A stretch of DNA of 64,000 bases. It comes from DATARH01 sp963734125. GTDB taxonomy: Bacteria > Pseudomonadota > Alphaproteobacteria > ATCC43930 > CGMCC-115725. Of this stretch, positions 1 through 7,314 are shown one piece after another. Under the pieces are notes generated by a model. The model worked only from the letters and a program-made list of their open reading frames with translations. It was not told the origin of the DNA and searched no databases. The translations under genes and the position numbers were made by a program. Every line of letters begins with the position of its first letter. The stretch's first letter is position 1. The DNA lies in the NCBI GenBank assembly GCA_963734125.1, contig CAVTGB010000029.1, forward strand, positions 24,615 to 88,614, given 5' to 3'.

Positions 1-398
1 TAAGCGCTCGCGTCGGCGATCTGCTTTGCCGAGACATTGCGCTCCTCGACCGCGGTCAAGACGCCCATCGAGATCAGATGGCCGTATGCGGGGGTATGGG
101 TGATGTTGCCGGCGCTGATGAAGAGCGTCTTGGCGAAGGACCGGCCCATGCCGATCAGATCCTCGCTGGTTTTTGGCAGGAGATAGGCCCAGGCGGTCGG
201 CTCGCGGCCCGGCGCGGGCGGGGCGATCAGGGTGTGCTCCCAGGCGGGGTCGAAGTGGCGGTCGTACCAGGCGACATATTCCTCGACCATCGCGCTGGTC
301 GCCGGATGCGTCGTCATGTCCGGGACGAGGCCTTCGCCGATGACCCAAACGCGCCGCCCGTCGCGCAGCGCTTCGCGGTATTCGGCGCCGGTCCGCAT
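1..398 (-). CDS. 4-hydroxyphenylacetate 3-hydroxylase (HpaB)-family flavin monooxygenase, N-terminal part
   Basis: The gene is cut by the left window edge, so only about 132 N-terminal residues are present. The opening MRTGAEYREALRDGRRVWV, followed by TTHPA and later ISAGNITHTPAYGH, matches the N-terminal domain of the HpaB/PvcC family, FADH2-dependent monooxygenases that hydroxylate phenolic or related aromatic substrates with help from a separate flavin reductase. The ATG at 398 fits the usual family start. It lies 17 bases downstream of the THI5-like binding-protein gene on the same strand, so the two may be co-transcribed. The family is clear, but the substrate cannot be read from this fragment, and no reductase gene is visible here. 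Confidence 0.8.
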   Translation of the reverse strand, partial: MRTGAEYREALRDGRRVWVIGEGLVPDMTTHPATSAMVEEYVAWYDRHFDPAWEHTLIAPPAPGREPTAWAYLLPKTSEDLIGMGRSFAKTLFISAGNITHTPAYGHLISMGVLTAVEERNVSAKQIADASA

Positions 399-415
399 CG
401 CTGTCCCCTTCCTAT

Positions 416-1345
416 TCATGCGCCGGGACGCCACAGATCGCTGAACCGGGTGGCGACGATATCGGCATAGGGGACATCGTCGTCGAGAACGCTCATGCTC
501 TGGGCGAAGCGGTTGATCGCCGCCACCGATGTCGCGCTGACCGCGGCGTCGTAGAACGGAAGATCACGCCGGATGATCTGGGCGATCAGCCCGGCTTCGC
601 GCGGCGGAAAGCGCTTCTCGCCGACTTCGGTGGCGCGCGATACGTCAGCCTTCAACGCGTTCTGCGCCGCCACCAGCGCGCGCACTGCCGCCGCGGCTAC
701 GTCAGGCGAGCGTTCGATCAGCCGGTCGGTCGTCGCCAGCACCGGCATCGTATAGTCGAAAGCGCCGGACGGGCCGTCGCCGCGCCGCACATCGAGGACG
801 ATCGTTCCCGTGCCGCTGGTCACCGCCAACTCGGTCGCCATGCCGTTGGCCCAGAACCCGTCGATCGCGCGGTTTTTCAGCGCCTCGGCCGCGGTCAGGC
901 CGAAATTGACGGAGCTGCCGGCCGCCCCCGGCACCGGGCCGATCCGGATGTCGTTCTTATGCGGGTCGAGGCCGGCGGTGGTGAGGAGGCCGCGCAGCCC
1001 CATCTCGACCCAGGGCGCCGCCCCGATGCGGCGGCCCTTCAACGCTGCCAAATCGCCGCGCGCGATGCCGAGATCGGCGCGCATCACCAAAAACCAGTAC
1101 ATGCCCTGCGAGAGCGCGCCCAGGAGCTTGACGCCGCGCCATTCGGTAAAGGCCGCCAGCGCGCCATGCGCCGCGCCGCCGACAAAATCAACCGCACCGT
1201 CGCGCAACGCCGCATAGGCGCGATCGACCGGAAAGATCAGCTCGGCCGAGACGTCCAATCCCTCGCGCGCGAAAAAACCGAGCTCGGCCGCGGCCAGGGC
1301 GGGGAAATACGAATTCGAGATCAGATCGGGTATCGCGAGCTTCAT
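416..1345 (-). CDS. ABC-type substrate-binding protein, NMT1/THI5/SsuA-like
   Basis: This 309-residue protein resembles periplasmic binding proteins of the THI5/SsuA type, which capture sulfonates, pyrimidine precursors or similar small ligands for an ABC importer. The start MKLAIPDLISNSYFPALAA, then ELGFFAREGLDV and DLAALKGRRIGA, are the usual landmarks of the fold. No signal peptide is visible at the ATG at 1345, and mature-type sequence begins immediately. Either an upstream start is missed or the protein is cytoplasmic or a fused-type variant. No permease or ATPase gene is adjacent. The monooxygenase downstream suggests an aromatic or heterocyclic ligand, but that is inference. Confidence 0.75.
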   Translation of the reverse strand: MKLAIPDLISNSYFPALAAAELGFFAREGLDVSAELIFPVDRAYAALRDGAVDFVGGAAHGALAAFTEWRGVKLLGALSQGMYWFLVMRADLGIARGDLAALKGRRIGAAPWVEMGLRGLLTTAGLDPHKNDIRIGPVPGAAGSSVNFGLTAAEALKNRAIDGFWANGMATELAVTSGTGTIVLDVRRGDGPSGAFDYTMPVLATTDRLIERSPDVAAAAVRALVAAQNALKADVSRATEVGEKRFPPREAGLIAQIIRRDLPFYDAAVSATSVAAINRFAQSMSVLDDDVPYADIVATRFSDLWRPGA

Positions 1346-1495
1346 CGGCAGCTCCCATTTTTTCCCGGCTCGCCGACCAGCCTATAGTCGCTGCACGGGG
1401 AAGGGAACCGGACGGTTTCGGCAATCTATCCGCTGCGGCGCCTATCCCGAGATCATCGCCGCGGTCAAACTCGCCGCCGGCAAAAAGCGAGGCGG

Positions 1496-4288
1496 CTAGA
1501 TTTCATTCCGCACGACCCGGGTTGCGCCGGCCAGGACGATTGTTGTCAACACCCAGCCGAGCCCAATTTCGATCCACCGCCAGACTTCGAGGGCCGCGCC
1601 CCAAGTGCAGCTGGCGGCATTGGGCACCCACTGATACTTTAAACCAAAATTTACAATTGGAACGAAGGTATCGAACGAGTATACAAAGGGTGAGAACTGA
1701 ATATAATAATTCGGTGGCTGCTGGAAGCGCTCGAAATATGCATAGGCTCTTGGGTCAGTCGGGGTCATGGCGCCATTGATATAGCCTATTTTGTAGAGGC
1801 AATACCCAAGAAGGATGATACCCATGGCCCAGATTAGCGCGAGGGAGGGCCTGTAGCCGTATCCAATCGTCACCCGGAGAACCCTCCGCCAAAACCAGGC
1901 GAAGCCCTGCGATTTCTTCGCGTTTTCCATTGCGATCAATACTCGTTTCCTACCCTCATTATCGCCGGCTTCGCCCAGAAACCTCGCGAGCTGTTGGTAC
2001 GGTTGGGGTCTGATCCGATTCACAGCGGACTGACGCCGTAACCAATCTAGGCGCTTCTTTGCATCCGTCGCCCCGGATGCAATGTGCGCATAGACGAAAC
2101 CGTCGAGATTGAGGTTACCCTCGCGTGGCCAGCTCTCTTCATCGTCTGCAAGCGCGCCGACGGAGGCGCCAGCAAGATCGAGCCGAGCTTTCTCTCCAAG
2201 ATCCAGTTTGCGCCAGAAGAAACATCCGCCCACCCTCGCCCGTTGGCCGTTGAACGCGCTTTCAGCTGCGAAATTCACGCCATTAATCTCAAGGTTCCCG
2301 GAGATCTCCGCACCAAGGAAACGCACCTCACCGTCAGCGGTGACCCCGTCCCGCAGGGATACATCACCGTTAATCCGCAGGCTGTCGGCGGCGATCGCGA
2401 TACCACCCCGATTGATAAAATTGCTTTCACCGCAGCGTAGCTGTCCGCCGATCTCAGCGCCGACGAGCCCCACGGTGCCTTCAGCGGTGAAGCCGTCGTG
2501 TAGGAATACCGCGCCCAACACCTTCACCCCTTCGGCAATGAGCGCCTCTCCGCCCGGATTGATAAACACGCCACCATTGCATGAGAGTGACCCACCAATC
2601 GACGCCCCTATTAGACGCACCGTGCCCTCTGCCCTGAAGCCGTCCTGCAAATAAACACCGCCCCGCACCGTCAACCCGTCGGCATCAAGCGAACGACCTT
2701 TTGGGTTAACGAAGTTACCCTTGGTGCAAGCCAACCCGCGACCGATCTCCGCACGTCTTATGCGAACCTCCCCCTCGGCATTGAAACCGCGGACGAGCAG
2801 GACGTCGCCGTGCACGTTCGCCGTTTCCAAGGTCAATGCTACGCTGTCCGGATTGCTAAATTTGCCAGCGTGACAATCAAGCTGCCCACCTATTTCCGTG
2901 CCCGAGAGCGATACCGCGCCCTCGGCGCTAAAGCCGTCGATCAAGAACACGTCGGCTTTGATTTTTGCTGTTTCCACCAGCAGGGCTACGCCGCCGCGGT
3001 TGGTTAAACTGCCGCTGCATGCAAACTGCCCGTCTATGTCGGCACCAAGAAAACGCACCCCACCTTCGGCACTAAAGCCGCTGCGCAGGGAAACGCCCTG
3101 CGCTTTCAGACCATCAGCGTTGAGCGCATCGCCGCCCGGGTTAAGAAAACTTCCCCCGTCGCAGAGCAGGCCCCCGTCGATGTGAAGCAGTGATAAACGA
3201 ACCTCGCCCTCTGAGTGGAAGCCATTCTTAAGGATTACGTTGCCTTCCACCTTCGCTTGGTCCAGTCGTAGCGCCGCACCTCCTCGGTTGACGAATTTGC
3301 CGCCTTGGCATGCGAACTCGCCACCGACTCTAGCGCCAGGAAAGCGAACTTCACCCTCGGCCCGGAAGCCCTCGCTGAGATGTACCTGGCCTGCTCTTAT
3401 GGCGTCGGCACGCAATGCCACACCACCTTGGTTCGTGAAATTGGCTCCTGCACAGTCCAGTTCACGCCCAATCTCAGCGTTGACAAGCCGGACTTCGCCT
3501 ATCGCGGTGAAGCCCTCCCCTAGCTTCGCGCCTGCCCTTACGCTTAATGCATCAGCGACGAGCGCCTCGCCAGCCGGATTTTGGAATGTGCCGCCGTTGC
3601 AGTTCAGCTGCCCTCCAACGCTGGCGCCGGCAAGCCGGACTTCGCCCATCGCCTTGAAGCCCGCGATCAGGTTCACGCTAGACCGCACCTTTAAACCGTC
3701 CGCGAAAAGCGCGATTCCAGCAGGGTTCAGGAATGTGCCCGCGGCGCAATTCAATTGACCTCCGATTTCAGCGACTTCGAGGCTGACTGGACCATTGGCC
3801 TGAAAACCGCCGCCCATGCTGAGCGTGCCTCGCACTGTGACTCCGCCAGCAATAAGCGCCGCGATTTGGCATCCATTGAGATTGAGCGAGTTGAGTCTCG
3901 ACCACTGCAGAATCAAGGGTTGGCTCAACTGGCATCGAAAAAACATCACCGGAAAACTAACGTTGGCATTCGTGAGATCGAGGGAACCTGTTAATCGAGC
4001 CGCGTAAATCATCACGCCCCGAGGGTTGATATGCGGCGCCGCCTCCCGGCTGATGCACAGCCAGCGGATGAGGTTGACCCGGATTTCGCGCTCTGGCCCC
4101 CAGCCTCCGGCAGACCGGGGATCGTTCTCAGAAAGGCTATCGTCGAGGCTGGGGCCGCAAATTACCATCTCGCCAGCTTCGACCGCGCGCAGGGTCTTGA
4201 GCTCAGCCTCGGCTAAGGACGGGAATTCCGCTTGTGCCAGGCGGATTAGATGGGCTGGCTCGGCGGCCGATACTGCCATCCCTACCAC
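1496..4288 (-). CDS. Large repeat protein (about ten 36-37-residue repeats) with C-terminal membrane segments
   Basis: This 930-residue protein has an N-terminal region (about 1-110) containing GWGPEREIRVNLIRWLC. A long repeat array follows, whose unit reads roughly GEVRLxGAxIGGQLxCxGG, FxNPGGxALxAD, LxVxGxVxLxxGF. About ten copies run from roughly residue 150 to 640. The spacing and the small and aliphatic pattern suggest a right-handed beta-helix, as in pentapeptide-like or bactofilin-like folds. A helical linker is followed by two hydrophobic stretches near 790-815 and 905-925, so the C-terminus is probably membrane anchored. No signal peptide is visible. Somewhat similar proteins in actinobacteria are called membrane-associated oxidoreductases, but I see no redox motif. 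Function is unknown. Confidence 0.75.
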   Translation of the reverse strand: MVGMAVSAAEPAHLIRLAQAEFPSLAEAELKTLRAVEAGEMVICGPSLDDSLSENDPRSAGGWGPEREIRVNLIRWLCISREAAPHINPRGVMIYAARLTGSLDLTNANVSFPVMFFRCQLSQPLILQWSRLNSLNLNGCQIAALIAGGVTVRGTLSMGGGFQANGPVSLEVAEIGGQLNCAAGTFLNPAGIALFADGLKVRSSVNLIAGFKAMGEVRLAGASVGGQLNCNGGTFQNPAGEALVADALSVRAGAKLGEGFTAIGEVRLVNAEIGRELDCAGANFTNQGGVALRADAIRAGQVHLSEGFRAEGEVRFPGARVGGEFACQGGKFVNRGGAALRLDQAKVEGNVILKNGFHSEGEVRLSLLHIDGGLLCDGGSFLNPGGDALNADGLKAQGVSLRSGFSAEGGVRFLGADIDGQFACSGSLTNRGGVALLVETAKIKADVFLIDGFSAEGAVSLSGTEIGGQLDCHAGKFSNPDSVALTLETANVHGDVLLVRGFNAEGEVRIRRAEIGRGLACTKGNFVNPKGRSLDADGLTVRGGVYLQDGFRAEGTVRLIGASIGGSLSCNGGVFINPGGEALIAEGVKVLGAVFLHDGFTAEGTVGLVGAEIGGQLRCGESNFINRGGIAIAADSLRINGDVSLRDGVTADGEVRFLGAEISGNLEINGVNFAAESAFNGQRARVGGCFFWRKLDLGEKARLDLAGASVGALADDEESWPREGNLNLDGFVYAHIASGATDAKKRLDWLRRQSAVNRIRPQPYQQLARFLGEAGDNEGRKRVLIAMENAKKSQGFAWFWRRVLRVTIGYGYRPSLALIWAMGIILLGYCLYKIGYINGAMTPTDPRAYAYFERFQQPPNYYIQFSPFVYSFDTFVPIVNFGLKYQWVPNAASCTWGAALEVWRWIEIGLGWVLTTIVLAGATRVVRNEI

Positions 4289-4315
4289 CGAGATCGCTTA
4301 CAACGTGCGGATGTA

Positions 4316-5185
4316 TCAGCGCCGGAAGTGGTGTCCGGGGAGGCCCGGCACCTTGACCCGCAGTGAATAGACCGAGGTGTGCGCGGTGAAGAAGATCGTC
4401 TTCATGTCGGGGCCGCCAAAGCACAGATTGGCCGGAACCTCGGGCGTCTTGATGATGCCGATCTGCGAGCCGTCGGGCGCGAACACCCAGGTGCCGCCCG
4501 GACCGGTGCAGTAGACCCGCCCCTCGGCGTCGACCTTCATGCCGTCGGGCACGCCGATCTTTTCGTCCGACGACATGTCGGCGAAGATCCGCCGGCGCAC
4601 CATGTTGCCGGCGCTGTCGAGGTCGATCGCGTGGATGTACGCCGCCTGCCTGGTATTGGCGATATAGAGCGTGCGCTCGTCCGGTGAGAAGGCGAGTCCG
4701 TTCGGATATTCGACATCACAAATGTGGCTGGCCGAGCCGTCCGGCTTGACGCGGTAGACCGCGGAGGGGTCGAGCTCGCGCTCGGCCAAGGGGATGCGCA
4801 GCCCCGGATTGGTGAAATAGATGCTGCCGTCCGACTTGCAGACGAGGTCGTTGGGGCGGCTCAATCGCTTTCCCTCGAAGCGGTCGATAAAAACTTCGGA
4901 GGAAGCAAACTTGCCGTCGGCCGGCCAGCGCGTCAGGCGCCGGTTGCCGCCCTCGCAGATGATGAGCCGGCCCTGCGGATCGAACGTCGTGCCGTTGCCC
5001 TCGCCGGTGTTCTGGCGCAACAGTTCGGCGGGGCTGCCGGGGCGGAGCCGGTAGAATTTGCTCTCCCGCACATCGACAAAATAATAGAACCCGCCCGGAT
5101 GCCAGAGCGGCCCTTCGGTGAAGGTGAAGCCGGTGGCAAGGCGCTGAGCCTCACCCGGCTCGACGATCTGCGACAATCCCTGCAT
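4316..5185 (-). CDS. SMP-30/gluconolactonase/LRE-family hydrolase
   Basis: A 289-residue six-bladed propeller enzyme of the SMP-30/regucalcin family, which hydrolyses sugar or other lactones using one divalent metal. Landmarks are FTEGPLWHPGGFYYFVDV with the metal-ligand Glu at residue 24, RLSRPNDLV with the conserved Asn, and YPNGLAFSPDERTLYIANT with the typical Asn/Asp pair. The length is normal for the family and no signal peptide is seen, so it is probably cytoplasmic. It is divergently oriented to the M20 hydrolase gene, with 77 bases between the starts, and precedes the repeat-protein gene on the same strand. The substrate is not predictable. Confidence 0.88.
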   Translation of the reverse strand: MQGLSQIVEPGEAQRLATGFTFTEGPLWHPGGFYYFVDVRESKFYRLRPGSPAELLRQNTGEGNGTTFDPQGRLIICEGGNRRLTRWPADGKFASSEVFIDRFEGKRLSRPNDLVCKSDGSIYFTNPGLRIPLAERELDPSAVYRVKPDGSASHICDVEYPNGLAFSPDERTLYIANTRQAAYIHAIDLDSAGNMVRRRIFADMSSDEKIGVPDGMKVDAEGRVYCTGPGGTWVFAPDGSQIGIIKTPEVPANLCFGGPDMKTIFFTAHTSVYSLRVKVPGLPGHHFRR

Positions 5186-5262
5186 GACACTCCCTCCCTC
5201 TGGGAACCGCTTTCAGCGTATCCTAGGGTGTGGTCTCCGCGCTGTCCAATTCGGGAGGATGC

Positions 5263-6681
5263 ATGACCCGCGCCGCCGCCATTGCCGCCGCCGAGCGCTA
5301 TTTCGATGACGGCGGGTTTGTCGCCGACCTCGCGCGCCGCGTCGCGATCCCGACCGAGAGCCAGGTCGAGGGACGCCTGCCAGTGCTCCGCGCCTATCTG
5401 GCCGACGAGATCGCGCCCTCCTTGGCCCGGCTCGGCTTTTCGAGCGAGATCATCGACAACCCGGCTCAATCAACGACAGGACAGGGCGGCCCCATACTGA
5501 TCGCCGAGCGGCGCGAGGACGGCACCCAAACGACGGTGTTCGGCTATGGTCACGGCGATGTCATCCGCGGGCTCGAGCCGCAATGGCAGGACGGGCTGTC
5601 GCCCTGGCGCCTGCAGCAGGAGGGCGACCGGCTCTACGGCCGCGGCACCGCCGACAACAAGGGCCAGCACACGATCAACCTGGCGGCGCTCGGCTGCGTG
5701 CTGCAGACGCGCGGCCGGCTCGGCTTTAATGCGGTGTTCCTGATCGAGACCGGCGAAGAGGTCGGCTCGCCCGGGCTGCGCGAGGTATGCCGGCAGTACA
5801 AGGACCGGCTCAAGGGCGACGTGCTGATCGCCTCGGACGGGCCGCGCCTCGCGCCGGAGCGGCCGACGATCTTCCTCGGGGCTCGCGGTGCGATGAATTT
5901 CGATCTCTCGGTCGAATTGCGCGAGGGGGCGCATCATTCCGGCAATTGGGGCGGGCTCTTGGCCAATCCCGGGGTCATCCTCGCCCACGCGTTAGCGACG
6001 ATCACCACGCCGAAAGGCGCGATCCGGGTGCGCGAGTGGGTGCCGAGCCATTTGCCCAACTCGGTGCGCGCGGCGCTGGCCGACTGTCCGGTCGAGTCCC
6101 AGGGCGAGGGCGGCGAAGGCGCGCCCGCAATCGACCTCGATTGGGGCGAACCCGGGCTCAGCCCGAGCGAAAAGGTGTTCGGCTGGTGCAGCTTCGAGGT
6201 GCTGGCGTTCGCCACCGGCAACCCCGACAACCCGGTCAACGCGATCCCGCCCACGGCCAAGGCGACCTGCCAGATCCGCTTTGTCGTCGGCGTCGATCCC
6301 GAGAATTTCCTCCCCGCGCTGCGCCGCCACCTCGACGCGCACGGCTTTGCGATGGTCCGGATCGAGCGCTGGGCGAAGGCCTATTTCCCGGCGACACGGC
6401 TCGACCCCGACCACCCCTGGGTCCGCTGGGCGGCCGACTCGATCACAGAGACAACCGGCAAGTCGGCGGCCATCCTGCCCAATCTCGGCGGCTCATTGCC
6501 GAACGACATTTTCGCGCATGATCTCGGCCTGCCGACGGTGTGGGTCCCGCATTCCTACGCAGCGTGTTCGCAGCACGCGCCGAACGAGCATATGCTGGCC
6601 CCGCTGGCGCGCGAGGCCCTGAGGGTCATGGCCGGGATCTACTGGGATTTGGGGGAACCCGGGGTCCCGAGCCGGACCTGA
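5263..6681 (+). CDS. M20-family metallohydrolase (ArgE/DapE/carboxypeptidase-like)
   Basis: A 472-residue zinc-dependent deacylase or peptidase. The catalytic set is visible: GHGDV with His97, GRGTADNKG with Asp131, ETGEEVGSPG with the Glu165-Glu166 pair, ASDGP with the third ligand, and a C-terminal PHSYAACSQHAPNEH carrying the last His. A dimerisation-domain-like insert follows the central motif. I chose the ATG at 5263 because GGGAGG sits seven bases upstream. An in-frame GTG at 5230 has no such site. Family members include acetylornithine deacetylase, succinyl-diaminopimelate desuccinylase and dipeptidases. The length and the ARGAMNFDLSVELREG segment fit the general amidohydrolase branch rather than core DapE. 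Confidence 0.88.
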   Translation: MTRAAAIAAAERYFDDGGFVADLARRVAIPTESQVEGRLPVLRAYLADEIAPSLARLGFSSEIIDNPAQSTTGQGGPILIAERREDGTQTTVFGYGHGDVIRGLEPQWQDGLSPWRLQQEGDRLYGRGTADNKGQHTINLAALGCVLQTRGRLGFNAVFLIETGEEVGSPGLREVCRQYKDRLKGDVLIASDGPRLAPERPTIFLGARGAMNFDLSVELREGAHHSGNWGGLLANPGVILAHALATITTPKGAIRVREWVPSHLPNSVRAALADCPVESQGEGGEGAPAIDLDWGEPGLSPSEKVFGWCSFEVLAFATGNPDNPVNAIPPTAKATCQIRFVVGVDPENFLPALRRHLDAHGFAMVRIERWAKAYFPATRLDPDHPWVRWAADSITETTGKSAAILPNLGGSLPNDIFAHDLGLPTVWVPHSYAACSQHAPNEHMLAPLAREALRVMAGIYWDLGEPGVPSRT

Positions 6682-6720
6682 TCGGGAGGCGATTCCGCAG
6701 CACCGGCGCTCGCGAGAGGG

Positions 6721-6796
6721 TGGTGGGCGATGAGGGACTCGAACCCCCGACCCCCTCGGTGTAAACGAGATGCTCTGCCAGCTGAGCTAATCGCCC
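6721..6796 (-). tRNA. tRNA-Val (anticodon TAC), CCA encoded
   Basis: On the minus strand the molecule begins GGGCGATTAGCTCAGC and ends ATCGCCCACCA. The seven-base acceptor stem pairs fully, the D-loop and TTCGAGT T-loop are canonical, and the anticodon loop reads TTTACAC, giving TAC. The 3' CCA is encoded at 6721-6723. It lies just downstream of hupB in the lon-hupB-tRNA-Val order common in alphaproteobacteria. Confidence 0.97.
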
Positions 6797-6857
6797 CAAC
6801 CTTGCGGATCCGGACGTCGCAGCGCTCGCCCGGGACGGCGCTGGGGTCAGCCCGTCA

Positions 6858-7130
6858 CTAGTTGAGTTCGTCGCGCAAACGCTTGCCGGGCTTGAACTTG
6901 GCTTGTTTTGACGCGGCGATCTTGATCTTCTCGCCGGTCCGGGGGTTGCGGCCTTCTGACGCGGCGCGGCGAGCGACCGAGAACGTACCAAACCCGACGA
7001 GACGGACCTCACTGCCGCTCTTCAATGCGCCGGTGATCGATTCGAATACCGCTTCGACCGCCTTGTTAGCAGCCGATTTCGACAGATCGGACTTGCCGGC
7101 AACGGCATCGACGAGTTCGTTTCTGTTCAC
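6858..7130 (-). CDS. hupB: DNA-binding protein HU
   Basis: This 90-residue histone-like protein bends and compacts DNA as a dimer. The start is a GTG at 7130 giving VNRNELVDAVAGKSDLSK; the longer frame upstream has no family similarity. The signature GFGTFSVARRAASEGRNPRT matches the HU/IHF DNA-binding arm, with the Arg-Asn-Pro tip that intercalates into the minor groove, and the C-terminus FKPGKRLRDELN is typical. It follows lon on the same strand and precedes tRNA-Val, as in many alphaproteobacteria. This looks like HU rather than IHF because it lacks IHF-specific tails. Confidence 0.96.
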   Translation of the reverse strand: MNRNELVDAVAGKSDLSKSAANKAVEAVFESITGALKSGSEVRLVGFGTFSVARRAASEGRNPRTGEKIKIAASKQAKFKPGKRLRDELN

Positions 7131-7259
7131 GTGTAGCCCCCTCAGCGAGAATGCGGAAATTTGCGTGCGAATTCCGCCGAAGAGTGTAGAGCGGCCTCCG
7201 GGGCGGGTCAACGCCACTCCACCAGCCGAAAGCGAGCTTTTTTCGATTGTTACCCGCTG

Positions 7260-7298
7260 TTGTCGCCTGCCGGCATGAACTTGCCGGCGCGGCGACAA
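7260..7298 (-). terminator. Strong hairpin between lon and hupB
   Basis: An eight-base outer stem (ttgtcgcc at 7260-7267 with ggcgacaa at 7291-7298) encloses an inner stem of seven to eight bases (tgccggca with tgccggcg) and a six-base loop. It lies 17 bases past the lon stop and 130 bases before the HU start. There is no run of U on the minus-strand transcript after the stem, so it may be a weak terminator, a processing site or an attenuator rather than a classic intrinsic terminator. Confidence 0.5.
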
Positions 7299-7314
7299 CC
7301 CAGCGCAATACGCA

